64,000 nt of DNA from positions 149,827 through 213,826 of the forward strand of contig DS995299.1 in NCBI GenBank assembly GCA_000156155.1, written 5' to 3'. The DNA is from a beta proteobacterium KB13. GTDB taxonomy: Bacteria > Pseudomonadota > Gammaproteobacteria > Burkholderiales > Methylophilaceae. The notes under the pieces are model-generated. The model was not told the origin of the DNA and did not search any database. It saw nothing but the letters and a program-made list of their open reading frames with translations. Below, one piece after another: positions 17,291-26,730 of this stretch. The first letter of the stretch is position 1; every line of letters starts with the position of its first letter. The position numbers were made by a program, and so were the translations under genes.

Positions 17291-18550
17291 TTATCCACGC
17301 CTCATACTGTCAAAAAAGTTATCATTTGTCTTGGTTGATTTAATTTTATCCATAAGGAATTCCATAGCTTCAATATCATCCATAGGATAGAGCAGTTTTC
17401 TTAAGACCCAGATTTTCTGTAGCACATCTTGACTTATTAATAGCTCCTCACGTCTAGTACCAGACTTATTAACATTTATAGCTGGGTATAAGCGTTTTTC
17501 TGCCATTCTTCTATCCAGATGAATTTCCATATTACCAGTGCCTTTAAATTCTTCGTAAATGACGTCATCCATTTTTGAACCTGTATCAATTAAAGCTGTA
17601 GCCAAGATAGTTAATGAGCCACTTTCTTCAGTATTTCTGGCAGCACCAAAGAATCTTTTAGGTTTATGTAAAGCATTTGCATCTACACCGCCTGTTAAAA
17701 CTTTTCCTGATGATGGAATAACTGTGTTATAGGCTCTGGCTAATCTAGTAATAGAGTCAAGCAAGATCACAACATCTTTTTTATGCTCAACCATTCTTTT
17801 TGCCTTTTCAATAACCATTTCAGCGACTTGAACATGCCGTGTAGCTGGTTCATCAAATGTTGAGGCAACCACCTCACCTTTAACGGATCGCGTCATTTCA
17901 GTGACCTCTTCTGGTCTTTCATCAATGAGCAAGACAATAAGCTCTGTTTCAGGATGGTTTGCGGTGATGGCATGAGCAATATTTTGCATCATGACTGTTT
18001 TACCACTTTTTGGACTCGCAACTATTAAGCCCCTTTGCCCTTTTCCAATAGGGGCAATCATATCAATTATTCTGCCTGTAATATTCTCTTCACTGGAAAT
18101 ATCTCTTTCGAGATTAAGTCTTTCAGTTGGAAATAAAGGAGTAAGGTTTTCAAAAAGAATTTTATTCTTTGTGTTTTCGGGCGGTTCTTCATTAACCTTT
18201 TCAACTTTAACTAATGCGAAATATCTTTCACTATCTTTGGGAGTTCTAATTTCTCCAGCCACTGTATCTCCAGTGTGAAGATTGAATCTTCTTATCTGCG
18301 ATGGTGATACGTAAATATCGTCTGGGCCGGCAAGATATGATGTATCAGCTGATCTGAGAAAGCCAAATCCATCTGGCAAAACTTCTAGAGTACCTTGGCC
18401 GTATAAGGTCTCGCCATTTTTAGCTTTGTTTTTTAAAATTGCAAAGATTAGATCTTGCTTTCGCATACGACCTGCATTATCAACTTTACTTTCATTTGCT
18501 AGATCAATAAGGTTTGTTACTGGTAAATGTTTGAGATCTGAGATTTGCAT
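17291..18550 (-). CDS. rho: Transcription termination factor Rho
   Basis: 419 residues, normal length. N-terminal Rho helix bundle (1-45), cold-shock-like RNA-binding domain (about 48-120; GFGFLRS) and a RecA-type ATPase with Walker A SPKSGKT near 179-185. It is a hexameric RNA helicase that ends transcription. It starts 2 bp after trxA, an order common in proteobacteria. Confidence 0.97.
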   Translation of the reverse strand: MQISDLKHLPVTNLIDLANESKVDNAGRMRKQDLIFAILKNKAKNGETLYGQGTLEVLPDGFGFLRSADTSYLAGPDDIYVSPSQIRRFNLHTGDTVAGEIRTPKDSERYFALVKVEKVNEEPPENTKNKILFENLTPLFPTERLNLERDISSEENITGRIIDMIAPIGKGQRGLIVASPKSGKTVMMQNIAHAITANHPETELIVLLIDERPEEVTEMTRSVKGEVVASTFDEPATRHVQVAEMVIEKAKRMVEHKKDVVILLDSITRLARAYNTVIPSSGKVLTGGVDANALHKPKRFFGAARNTEESGSLTILATALIDTGSKMDDVIYEEFKGTGNMEIHLDRRMAEKRLYPAINVNKSGTRREELLISQDVLQKIWVLRKLLYPMDDIEAMEFLMDKIKSTKTNDNFFDSMRRG

Positions 18551-18552
18551 AA

Positions 18553-18879
18553 TTATATTGTCGAATCAATAAACGCAGATAGCTGAGATTTTGACATGGC
18601 TCCTACCTTAGTTGCTTCAATGGAACCAGATTTGAAAATCATTAACGTGGGAATTCCACGAACTCCGAATTTAGCTGGAGTACCTGGATTTTCATCAATA
18701 TTAAGCTTAGCTACTTTAATTTTTCCAGAGTATTCATCAGCAATATCGTTCAAAATAGGCGCAATCATTTTACATGGACCACACCATTCTGCCCAGTAGT
18801 CAAGTAATACTGGTATCTCAGAACTTAGAACTTCTTGCTCAAATGTTGAATCAGTTACACTAATTATATTATCGCTCAT
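18553..18879 (-). CDS. trxA: Thioredoxin
   Basis: 108 residues with the WCGPC active site (Cys33/Cys36) and the cis-Pro segment GIPTLM. General cytoplasmic disulfide reductase. First gene of a trxA-rho unit. Confidence 0.97.
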   Translation of the reverse strand: MSDNIISVTDSTFEQEVLSSEIPVLLDYWAEWCGPCKMIAPILNDIADEYSGKIKVAKLNIDENPGTPAKFGVRGIPTLMIFKSGSIEATKVGAMSKSQLSAFIDSTI

Positions 18880-18968
18880 GATTGTTTATTTTTTGTTGGA
18901 TATTAATTTAAAGATGAAGTTGGGTAATACCGACTAGTTAATTAATTATAAAACTTTTCTAAAATAAA

Positions 18969-19556
18969 TCAATTCTTTTTGTACTGATTGTCAATCTCGA
19001 AATAGGTTTTAACTTTCACAACACCTTTGCTTGTTTTTGCAATTTTTTCTGCCTCTTCAGCTTCTTTTGCAGACACGATGCCCATTAAATGAACAATTTG
19101 TCTTTCAGTGACTACTTTAATATGGACTGGAGAGAGGTTTGACTTTGTTTCTTCTTTAAAAAGCCTCGCCTTAACATTGGTTGTAATTCCATAGTCTTTC
19201 GTTTTCGATTTTATTTTTTCTTTTAGAGCAAGCGGTTTAGATACCAAGATTTCGTTATATATGGCCTTGACACCTTCTATGTTTGCAACAGTAGACTCTA
19301 CCTTATCTTTTAATTCTTGAGATTCAGACTCACCTGTCATTAAAACATTTTGGTTGTAGCTTGTTACACTTACGCTAAAGTTGCCATCAATCTGTTGAAA
19401 TTCATATGTTGCTTTGAATTCAATTGTTTGATCTTCAACTTGAACTCCAGTAGTTCTCCTATCTGCAATGGATGAGGGGATCGCGACTATTGCTGTTGGT
19501 GCACATGCCGATAAAGTAAAAAGTATAAGTAATGATGATAAAAATTTAATAGGCAT
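18969..19556 (-). CDS. dolP: BON-domain outer-membrane lipoprotein (DolP-like)
   Basis: 195 residues with a lipoprotein signal (LSAC, lipidated Cys18) and two BON domains (about 45-115 and 120-190). DolP (YraP) keeps outer-membrane integrity and associates with the BAM complex. It is divergent from rsmI across 64 bp; in enterics and many betaproteobacteria dolP is also near rsmI, which supports the assignment. Confidence 0.82.
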   Translation of the reverse strand: MPIKFLSSLLILFTLSACAPTAIVAIPSSIADRRTTGVQVEDQTIEFKATYEFQQIDGNFSVSVTSYNQNVLMTGESESQELKDKVESTVANIEGVKAIYNEILVSKPLALKEKIKSKTKDYGITTNVKARLFKEETKSNLSPVHIKVVTERQIVHLMGIVSAKEAEEAEKIAKTSKGVVKVKTYFEIDNQYKKN

Positions 19557-19620
19557 TTGTTTAATAAAATTATTTCATTTTTTAAATTGTATACTAGAGT
19601 TATTAAAACAAGGTAAAAAA

Positions 19621-20463
19621 ATGTCAACTAAACTATATATTGTTGCTACTCCAATTGGAAATTTAAAAGACATCACTTTAAGAGCTATAGAAACTCTTCA
19701 ATTATGCAAAGTCATAGTTTGTGAGGACACAAGGGTTACAAAAAAATTATTGAATCACTTGAGTATTCAAAATAAAAAAATTTACACAATCCATCAACAT
19801 AATGAAAAATCTTCTGCATTAAAAATTATTGACGAAGCTGCTCAAAAAGGCGAAGGAATTGCTTATCTGACAGACGCAGGCACGCCTTGTATTAGTGATC
19901 CAGGTATGTTCTTAGTGTCTCAAGCACGCTCTCTAAATATCAGAGTAGTACCAATACCTGGCGCTTCTGCTATTACTGCAGCATTTTCAGTATCCGGAAT
20001 CGATGATGGAAGATTCAACTTCGTGGGGTTTTTACCGACCAAATTAATTGCCATTCAAGAAACTTTGAATCAAGTTAACCAACAACAAAAGCCAACCATA
20101 TTCTATGAATCGCCAAAAAGAGTTTTAAGTTTTTTGGAGAATGTTGTTAATTTTATATCGCCATCAACCAAACTATTCATAGCGAGAGAGATGACAAAAC
20201 TATTTGAGTCTTTTTACTCTGATTCTGCAGAAAATTTATTTCGTTACTTTATAGACACACCTGAAGAAATAAAGGGTGAATTTGTTATTATAGTTATCCC
20301 AAATAAAATTAAAGAGAAGTTAATATCTAATGAGGAAATTTCTCTCTTAAAAATATTGATGAAAGAATTACCATTAAAGAAAGCTGCTGCTATTGTTTCA
20401 GAGTTTTATAATGGTAATAAAAAGGATATTTACAATATAGGTATTGATCTAAAAAATGAGTGA
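19621..20463 (+). CDS. rsmI: 16S rRNA 2'-O-methyltransferase RsmI
   Basis: 280 residues. A SAM-dependent SPOUT-unrelated tetrapyrrole-methylase fold that methylates C1402 of 16S rRNA. Visible motifs are the start LYIVATPIGNLKDIT, EDTRVTKKLL, YLTDAGTPCISDPG and VPIPGASA. ATG 19621 is chosen because the family begins just before LYIVATPIGN and AAGGT lies at 19610-19614; the open frame further upstream runs into dolP. A TATACT at 19590-19595 may be its -10. It overlaps pyrC by 8 bp. Confidence 0.95.
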   Translation: MSTKLYIVATPIGNLKDITLRAIETLQLCKVIVCEDTRVTKKLLNHLSIQNKKIYTIHQHNEKSSALKIIDEAAQKGEGIAYLTDAGTPCISDPGMFLVSQARSLNIRVVPIPGASAITAAFSVSGIDDGRFNFVGFLPTKLIAIQETLNQVNQQQKPTIFYESPKRVLSFLENVVNFISPSTKLFIAREMTKLFESFYSDSAENLFRYFIDTPEEIKGEFVIIVIPNKIKEKLISNEEISLLKILMKELPLKKAAAIVSEFYNGNKKDIYNIGIDLKNE

Positions 20464-21493
20464 ATTGATTACAATTAAACTTCCGAATGATATGCATGTT
20501 CATTTTAGAGAGGGCAATTTATTAGATTTTGCAGTTAATGCTACTGCAGAACACTTTCATCATGCTGTGGCTATGCCTAACCTAAAAGATCCAGTTACAA
20601 ACTATAAAAAAGCTTTAGAGTATTTTGACCAAATTGATTCAGTTTCAAGATATTCACACTTTAAACCTCTTGTAACTATGTATTTAACAGGAGATATTAA
20701 AGAAATTGATATAAGTGAGGGGGCGTTAGACCCAAGATTGATTGGCATAAAGCTTTATCCAGCTGGAGTAACAACAAACTCATCCAATGGTGTTGGTAAT
20801 ATTAAAGACTGTTATAAGATCTTTGAATGGATGGAGAAGTATGATTTGCCCTTATTGGTTCATGGGGAAGTGAATAATCCCGAAACAGATATATTCGATC
20901 GAGAAAAATTGTTCATCGATGAATTGATATCAATCACTCAGAATTTTCCTAAATTAAGAGTAATCTTTGAACATATTTCAACAAAAGATGCTGTTGACTT
21001 TGTTAAAAAATCTTCCGATTTAGTTGCAGCCACTATCACTCCTCAGCATATAATTCTGAATAGAAATGATTTATTATCAGGAGGATTAAAGCCTCATCAT
21101 TATTGTTTGCCCGTAGTTAAAAGAGAAATCCATAGAAAAGCAATAGCCGAAGCCGCGTTTTCTGGTAATAAAAGTTTTTTTTTAGGGACGGATAGTGCGC
21201 CACATTATAAAAATCAAAAACAAAGCTCATGTGGCTGCGCAGGTATTTTTTCTGCATCAACGGCATTGGTTATTTATCTAGAAGCATTTGATAAAGCTGG
21301 GGCATTAGATAAATTTGAAGATTTTTCTGTGAACAATAGTACTAATTTTTATAACTTAGTAAAAACAGATAAAAAAATAACATTTAAAAAAGAGCAATTT
21401 GAAGTTCAGCCATCATATGCTGTTGGTGATCAAGAAATAATCCCATTTATGGCTAATCAAAAGATTTCATGGTCTGTAGCAAAGGAGTTATAA
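20456..21493 (+). CDS. pyrC: Dihydroorotase PyrC
   Basis: 345 residues, the length of the E. coli-type enzyme; it cyclises carbamoyl-aspartate to dihydroorotate in pyrimidine synthesis. Metal and catalytic motifs are NDMHVHFREG near the N-terminus, the KLYPAG lysine, LVHGE, FEHIST and the LGTDSAPH loop. It overlaps rsmI and is followed within 6 bp by rnpB. Confidence 0.96.
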   Translation: MSELITIKLPNDMHVHFREGNLLDFAVNATAEHFHHAVAMPNLKDPVTNYKKALEYFDQIDSVSRYSHFKPLVTMYLTGDIKEIDISEGALDPRLIGIKLYPAGVTTNSSNGVGNIKDCYKIFEWMEKYDLPLLVHGEVNNPETDIFDREKLFIDELISITQNFPKLRVIFEHISTKDAVDFVKKSSDLVAATITPQHIILNRNDLLSGGLKPHHYCLPVVKREIHRKAIAEAAFSGNKSFFLGTDSAPHYKNQKQSSCGCAGIFSASTALVIYLEAFDKAGALDKFEDFSVNNSTNFYNLVKTDKKITFKKEQFEVQPSYAVGDQEIIPFMANQKISWSVAKEL

Positions 21494-21498
21494 TAATC

Positions 21499-21777
21499 CC
21501 AAGTTAGCCGGGCAGTCGCTATTTATAGAGGAAAGTCCGGGCTCCGAAGAGCATGGTGTTGGCTAACAGCCAACCATTGTGAAATGAGGAATAGGGCCAC
21601 AGAGACGAGCGTATTTAGTTACGGTGAAACGCGGTAACCTCCACCAGGAGCAAGGCCAAATAGGATGACGATAGTATGGCTCGTACTGTCATCGGGTAGG
21701 CCGCTAGAGATGATGAGTAATCATTATTCAAGATGAATGACTGCACAAATACAGAACCCGGCTTATAGGCTAACTTA
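21499..21777 (+). ncRNA. rnpB: RNase P RNA (class A)
   Basis: Hallmark sequences are present: the 5' GAGGAAAGTCCGGGCTCC core, GGAATAGGGCCACAGAGACGAG, the GGTGAAACGCGGTAACC stem-loop and the 3' ACAGAACCCGGCTTATAGGC. The outer helix P1 forms between AAGTTAGCC (21500-21508) and GGCTAACTT (21768-21776). About 279 nt is short for a class A RNA (E. coli 377 nt), suggesting trimmed peripheral helices. It is the catalytic part of tRNA 5'-end processing. A terminator follows. Confidence 0.96.
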
Positions 21778-21790
21778 TTGACTTCATTAA

Positions 21791-21819
21791 AAAAAGCGCT
21801 TGCAAAGCGCTTTTTTTTT
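21791..21819 (+). terminator. Rho-independent terminator of rnpB
   Basis: AAAAAGCGCTT (21791-21801) pairs with AAGCGCTTTTT (21805-21815) around GCA, followed by further T residues. It also holds the -35 of the following promoter in its apex. Confidence 0.9.
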
Positions 21820-21828
21820 GCCTATAGT
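21800..21828 (+). promoter_or_regulatory. Promoter of the mra/dcw cluster
   Basis: -35 TTGCAA (21800-21805), 17-bp spacer, -10 TATAGT (21823-21828). Transcription would start near 21835, directly at the first MraZ box. The -35 lies in the apex of the rnpB terminator. Confidence 0.6.
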
Positions 21829-21834
21829 GTACGT

Positions 21835-21864
21835 GAGGGGAAAAAGTGGTAATAAATGGGAAAT
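21835..21864 (+). promoter_or_regulatory. MraZ operator: three 10-bp-phased boxes
   Basis: GGGGA at 21837, TGGTA at 21847 and TGGGA at 21857 repeat at exactly 10-bp intervals in an A-rich context. This matches the known MraZ direct-repeat motif (TGGGN separated by 5 bp). MraZ represses its own operon in E. coli, so autorepression is expected here. Confidence 0.75.
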
Positions 21865-21900
21865 AATTAACATTACTAAGGGTTGTTAGCTATTTCACAT

Positions 21901-21920
21901 TCCCCTTAAACATTAGGGGA
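21901..21920 (+). promoter_or_regulatory. Hairpin covering the mraZ ribosome-binding site
   Basis: TCCCCT (21901-21906) is complementary to AGGGGA (21915-21920), the apparent SD of mraZ (ATG at 21927). Folding would hide the SD in an 8-base-loop hairpin. Confidence 0.4.
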
Positions 21921-21926
21921 TTTCAG

Positions 21927-22370
21927 ATGTTCAGAGGTTCAAGCATTGTTGCTTTGGATGATAAATTTAGATTGGCCGTACCGAAAAAATTTCGGGACAA
22001 ACTTTTTGAGCAAAATTCTTCTCTTGTCGTTACCGCTCATCCAGATAAATGTTTAGTCTTATATAACCTTCTCAGCTGGGTAGCAATAGAAAAAAAATTA
22101 ATGTCCCTCTCAAGCTTTGATCCAAAAATTAGCACCCTTCAAAGACTCCTGGTTGGGTATGCGGATGAAGTTGATCCAGATAAAACAGGCAGAATTTTGT
22201 TATCAGCGTCCTTAAGAGAATTTGCAGGAATCCAGCAAGAAATAATCATATTAGGTCAAGGGTCTCATTTTGAAATATGGGACAAGAGCACTTGGTCCAA
22301 AAAAATTAACAGCACAGTAAAAAATTTAAATCTTGAAAACTTTCATGAACTTGAAGGATTTTCTTTATGA
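21927..22370 (+). CDS. mraZ: Transcriptional regulator MraZ
   Basis: 147 residues with two AbrB-like SpoVT/MraZ repeats (first: GSSIVALDDKFRLAVPKKFRD; second: VDPDKTGRILLSASLREFAGI). It forms a DNA-binding ring that controls the dcw cluster. The three phased TGGGN boxes upstream are its likely target. It overlaps rsmH by 4 bp. Confidence 0.95.
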   Translation: MFRGSSIVALDDKFRLAVPKKFRDKLFEQNSSLVVTAHPDKCLVLYNLLSWVAIEKKLMSLSSFDPKISTLQRLLVGYADEVDPDKTGRILLSASLREFAGIQQEIIILGQGSHFEIWDKSTWSKKINSTVKNLNLENFHELEGFSL

Positions 22371-23286
22371 ATAACTTTAGACATTTCCCAATAATGCGAT
22401 ATGAAGTAACCAAACATTTAATTATTGATAAAAATGGCAAATATTTGGATTGTACTTTTGGGCGTGGCGGCCATTCCAAAATCATATTAGACAGTTTAGA
22501 ACAAAAGGGCGAATTAATCGCCATTGACAAAGATCATGAGGCAATTAATTCAGCTAAATCAATTCAGGATGAGCGTTTTGAAATTCATCATTCATCCATA
22601 TTAAATTTTGCAAAATCTTTAAAAAAAAAAGTCTTGATGGGATATTTATGGATTTAGGTGTTTCATCACCCCAATTAGATGATGCATCAAGAGGTTTTAG
22701 TTTTATGCATAACGGCCCGCTTGACATGAGAATGGATCAATCACAAACACTTGATGCATGTGAGGTTGTAAATAAATATAACGAATCAGATTTAATAAAA
22801 ATATTTAGAGACTATGGCGAAGAAAAGTTTGCTAAAAGAATAGCTTCTAATATTTGCAAGATTAGAAATGAAAAAAATATTACTTCAACTTTAGAGCTTG
22901 CAAATATAGTAAAAAAATCTGTGCCTTACACTAATTCCAGAAAACATCCAGCTACGAAAGTTTTTCAGGCATTACGAATTGAAGTAAATCAAGAATTAAA
23001 TGAATTGAAAGAGGCACTCCCGTTGTTATTTGATGTACTAAAACCACAAGGAAGGCTTTTGGCTTTGACGTTTCATTCTTTAGAGGATCGCATAGTTAAA
23101 AATTTTATCAAAGAAATAACAAAACTAGCTCCTGACACAATTCCAAAATTTATACCAATCCGGAACACAGATCATCACGAGAAGACCAAAGCAAATGTTA
23201 TTTGTAATTTGATTGCTTCAACTGAAGAGGTAGAAGCTAATCCCCGCTCAAGAAGTGCAAGGTTAAGGGGTGTGGAAAAAAAATGA
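22367..23286 (+). CDS. rsmH: 16S rRNA m4C1402 methyltransferase RsmH, interrupted by an apparent -1 frameshift
   Basis: The N-terminal part (22367-22657; RHFPIMRYEV, DCTFGRGGHS SAM motif, IDKD) and C-terminal part (frame of 22621-23286; SLDGIFMDLGVSSPQLDDASRGF through HSLEDR to RSARLRGVE) together make a full-length, well-conserved RsmH of about 306 residues. The switch falls in a run of ten A at 22621-22630; eleven A would restore one frame. All conserved motifs remain on both sides, so the gene does not look decayed. Either a homopolymer length error, polymerase slippage adding one A, or ribosomal -1 shifting on A AAA AAA explains it. It overlaps mraZ and ftsL. Confidence 0.88.
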
Positions 23287-23546
23287 TCAAATTAAATTTA
23301 TTGTTATTTGTAATTCTTATTATCTTTGCATTGCTAAAAGTTAATTCGGAACACTTGTATAGAAAAAATTTTTCTCAACTAGACTCCGAACAAAAGAGAG
23401 AAATTGAGTTAAAAGAAGAACAGACTAAGTTAGAGCTTGAAAATACCGATCAATCAGGCAGTAATCGTATAGAAGAATTTGCCAAAAATAAACTAAATAT
23501 GATTGAACCGAATTCTAAGAATATTATTCAGCTGGAAAACAAATGA
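23283..23546 (+). CDS. ftsL: Cell division protein FtsL
   Basis: 87 residues. One N-terminal membrane helix (about 3-18) followed by a charged coiled-coil (about 30-65) and the short motif RIEEFAKNKLNMI typical of FtsL/DivIC ends. It forms the FtsQLB complex that activates septal wall synthesis. Identification rests on size, topology and position between rsmH and ftsI; 4-bp overlaps on both sides. Confidence 0.88.
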   Translation: MIKLNLLLFVILIIFALLKVNSEHLYRKNFSQLDSEQKREIELKEEQTKLELENTDQSGSNRIEEFAKNKLNMIEPNSKNIIQLENK

Positions 23547-25312
23547 AACAATTTAGCCACCAGAGTGACATTTTTGAATTATCAAAAAATAGAAGGCGAG
23601 TAGTTCTATCTCTTATACTGTTGTTATTTTTAATGTTATTTTCAAGAGCACTTTATCTTCAACAAATAAAAAAAGATTTCTTACAAAATAAGGGTGATGG
23701 ATTTATTGTAAAGAATGAAGTCTTGCAATCTTACCGTGGAAAAATATACGATCGAAATAATAATTTGTTGGCAGTAAGCAGCCCTACATTTGATATTGGA
23801 CTTTCAATTTCACATAAATTGCCAAAAAAACATAATGATCAAATTGCAGACAATTTAACAAAAGAAAATATTAATGAAATTTCAAAAATATTAAAAACTG
23901 ATGAAAAAATACTTTTAAACAAAATTAAAAACAAGAAAAAGGGATATATATATATTCAAAAAAGATCCTCACCAGAAACAGCAAAAAAATTAACTGCAAT
24001 GAGAATTCCAGTTTTAAATTTTGAAAAAAAATATACCAGGTATTATCCAAACCGAGAGGCATCAGCACATGTTGTTGGAAAAACAGATCTGAATGGCATC
24101 GAGGGAACTGAGGGATTAGAAAGACAATGGGATTCCATCCTTAAAGGAGAAAAGGGTCATAAAAAGGTAGTTGTAGATGGGGTAAAAAGAGTAATTGATG
24201 ATTTGAATGATTTTAAATTACCTAAAAATGGATCAGACATCTTAACTACTATTGACAATAGACTGCAACATATTGCATATGAAGCACTAAAAAAATATAT
24301 CGGTAGGTATGAGGCTAATTCAGGATCAGCCATTTTAATAGATGCCAAAAATGGAGATATTTTAGTAATGACAAACTTTCCCTCTTACAACCCAAATGGT
24401 GTTGTTAAAAGTTACGACTCAATGCGAAATAGAGCAATAACAGATGTTTTTGAACCTGGATCAACTTTAAAACCAATTTCAGTAGCATACGCAATGGAAA
24501 AGAAAAAAATAAAGCATAATGAAATAATCGATACTAGAGATGGTTTTATTAGAGTTGGCGGTCGAGTTATAAAAGATGATCACCCTCAAGACCAGATGTC
24601 AGTAAAAGAAATAATTCAGAAGTCCTCGAATGTTGGGGCAACAAAGATTGGCCAAAGGTTAGAATCTAAAGATTTGTGGGGTTTGTATAATAAATTAGGT
24701 TTTGGTGCGAAGATTAATGTTGGAATGCCAGGAGAGTCAAATGGACGTTTATCTGAATATTCCAATTGGAAAGAGATTGATCATGCCACCTTAACTTATG
24801 GGTATGGTGTAAATATGAACTTATTACAACTAGTCAAGGCATATACAGTTTTTGCAAATGATGGTTTGATGATAAAACCAAAGCTTTATAAAAATGATAA
24901 CTTTGTTGAGACAGAGAGAGTATTAAGTTCATCAACAAGTAAAATAATGAAGGATTTTATGAAGTCAGTTGTTGAAGAAGAAGAGGGAACTGGAACTAAA
25001 GCAAGAATACCTGGTTATACAGTAGCTGGAAAAACTGGAACAGCAAGAAAATATCATAATGGGGAATATTCAAAAGATTATTTTGCCTCATTCATTGGAA
25101 TGTCACCAAGTAGCGATCCTAAATTCATTGCTGCAGTGATTGTGGATACATCTACAAAAAAAAGTTTTTATGGAGGCGCTGTTGCAGGACCTATATTTAA
25201 GGATGTGATGAAAAATGCACTCAAACTTTACGATGTACCTTATGATAAAGAGTTAAATGAAAATCTAATGAATAAAATGGTGAAACCACAAACTGGTGAT
25301 GCAAAATTATAG
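23543..25312 (+). CDS. ftsI: Septal peptidoglycan transpeptidase FtsI (PBP3)
   Basis: 589 residues. One membrane anchor (about 20-37), pedestal domain (about 60-220) and a transpeptidase domain with all three active-site motifs: STLK (Ser307, Lys310), SSN (361-363) and KTGT (497-500). It cross-links septal wall in the periplasm. The C-terminus overlaps murE by about 14 bp. Confidence 0.96.
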   Translation: MKQFSHQSDIFELSKNRRRVVLSLILLLFLMLFSRALYLQQIKKDFLQNKGDGFIVKNEVLQSYRGKIYDRNNNLLAVSSPTFDIGLSISHKLPKKHNDQIADNLTKENINEISKILKTDEKILLNKIKNKKKGYIYIQKRSSPETAKKLTAMRIPVLNFEKKYTRYYPNREASAHVVGKTDLNGIEGTEGLERQWDSILKGEKGHKKVVVDGVKRVIDDLNDFKLPKNGSDILTTIDNRLQHIAYEALKKYIGRYEANSGSAILIDAKNGDILVMTNFPSYNPNGVVKSYDSMRNRAITDVFEPGSTLKPISVAYAMEKKKIKHNEIIDTRDGFIRVGGRVIKDDHPQDQMSVKEIIQKSSNVGATKIGQRLESKDLWGLYNKLGFGAKINVGMPGESNGRLSEYSNWKEIDHATLTYGYGVNMNLLQLVKAYTVFANDGLMIKPKLYKNDNFVETERVLSSSTSKIMKDFMKSVVEEEEGTGTKARIPGYTVAGKTGTARKYHNGEYSKDYFASFIGMSPSSDPKFIAAVIVDTSTKKSFYGGAVAGPIFKDVMKNALKLYDVPYDKELNENLMNKMVKPQTGDAKL

Positions 25313-26723
25313 ATCTCTCCCAAGTCCTAAAAAAATCACAAACAATAGTATTCATGTCAAAAGAGGGTATGTCTTTTGTGCTTATCCGGGAAAAATCAGT
25401 GATGGTCGTAATTTTATAGATCATGCAATTAGTAATGGGGCATCATTCATTATGTATGAGGAGGCTAATTTTGATGCAAGTACTTATCTAAAAAAATACC
25501 CAAAAATAAAATTTTTAGGGGTTCGCGATCTTGCCTGGAAACAAAAAAAGGTATTGGATAGGGTGTATGGTAATCTAAATAGGCATATCAAACTTTATGG
25601 CGTAACCGGAACAAATGGTAAAACATCAACCGCTTTTTGGTTAAACCATCTATTAAGTAAACTTGAAAAACCATCAAAATTGATCGGCACGATCTCTAAA
25701 GATAAAGTCGTAATCAATACCACCCCTGACCTTTTTGTTTTATACAGTCTTTTTAACAAAGGGATACAAAAAAATATTAAAAATTTTGTATTAGAGGTTT
25801 CTTCGCATGGGGTTGATCAAGGGAGAATTCATGAGCTAAATTTTGAATATGGAATCTTTACAAATTTAAGCCGTGACCATTTGGACTATCACAAAACAAT
25901 GAATAATTATTTTCTATCCAAAGAAAGGTTTTTCATAGAAAACGTAAAAAAAGAATCTGTAATAAATATTGATAATTCTTATGGCATGAGACTGGCAAAT
26001 AATTTGATAAAACTTAACAAAAAAATTTTTACATTTGGGTTTAGTAAAGAAGCTAACGTAAAAATTATTAACATTAAGCAACAATTTTTGACTAATAAAT
26101 ATTCGGAGTTTAGTTTACAAATAGCCAATAAAATTCATACTTTTAAAACCAATGTAATCGGAGAATTTAATTTATATAATTTAATAAGTGCAATTTGTAT
26201 TTGTTATTTAAAAAAAATAGACATACATAAAGTTACGGAAGTAATTAAAAGACTTCCCGTTCCTGATGGGCGAATGAACGTAATTAATAAAACTATTAAT
26301 AACATACAAAAGAAAGTAATCATAGATTATGCACACACACCAGATGGGCTAAAAAAACTTCTTCAAACAATAAAAAAAATATATCAAGGCAAAATATTGC
26401 TTGTGTTTGGCTGTGGGGGAGATCGAGATAAGGGAAAAAGAAAATTGATGGGAAATGTAGCAAATCATTACGCTGATTTTGTTTGCATCACAAATGACAA
26501 TCCTAGAAATGAGAATCCTAATCAAATTGCAGATCAAATATGTGAAGGTGTTTCATGTTTAAAAAAAATTATCTTAGATCGAAAAAAAGCAATTGAATAT
26601 GCCATCAAAAAAACCAACTACCCGATCGTAGTCATTGCTGGCAAGGGTCATGAAAAATACCAAATTATTAAAAACAAAAAAATTGATTTTTCTGATAAAA
26701 AAGTAGTAATGGATATAAATTAA
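25296..26723 (+). CDS. murE: UDP-MurNAc-tripeptide ligase MurE
   Basis: 475 residues; adds meso-diaminopimelate to UDP-MurNAc-L-Ala-D-Glu. P-loop TGTNGKT at 104-110; the DNPR motif at 401-404 is diagnostic of meso-DAP rather than lysine specificity. The start may be GTG 25296 or ATG 25299; both lie inside ftsI, so coupling is expected. Confidence 0.95.
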   Translation: MMQNYRSLPSPKKITNNSIHVKRGYVFCAYPGKISDGRNFIDHAISNGASFIMYEEANFDASTYLKKYPKIKFLGVRDLAWKQKKVLDRVYGNLNRHIKLYGVTGTNGKTSTAFWLNHLLSKLEKPSKLIGTISKDKVVINTTPDLFVLYSLFNKGIQKNIKNFVLEVSSHGVDQGRIHELNFEYGIFTNLSRDHLDYHKTMNNYFLSKERFFIENVKKESVINIDNSYGMRLANNLIKLNKKIFTFGFSKEANVKIINIKQQFLTNKYSEFSLQIANKIHTFKTNVIGEFNLYNLISAICICYLKKIDIHKVTEVIKRLPVPDGRMNVINKTINNIQKKVIIDYAHTPDGLKKLLQTIKKIYQGKILLVFGCGGDRDKGKRKLMGNVANHYADFVCITNDNPRNENPNQIADQICEGVSCLKKIILDRKKAIEYAIKKTNYPIVVIAGKGHEKYQIIKNKKIDFSDKKVVMDIN

Positions 26724-26730
26724 AATAATC

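Noticed and set aside
22648-23286. Treating the C-terminal part of rsmH as a separate gene starting at ATG 22648
   Set aside because: The frame extends upstream with conserved RsmH residues to the A-run, and no SD precedes ATG 22648.
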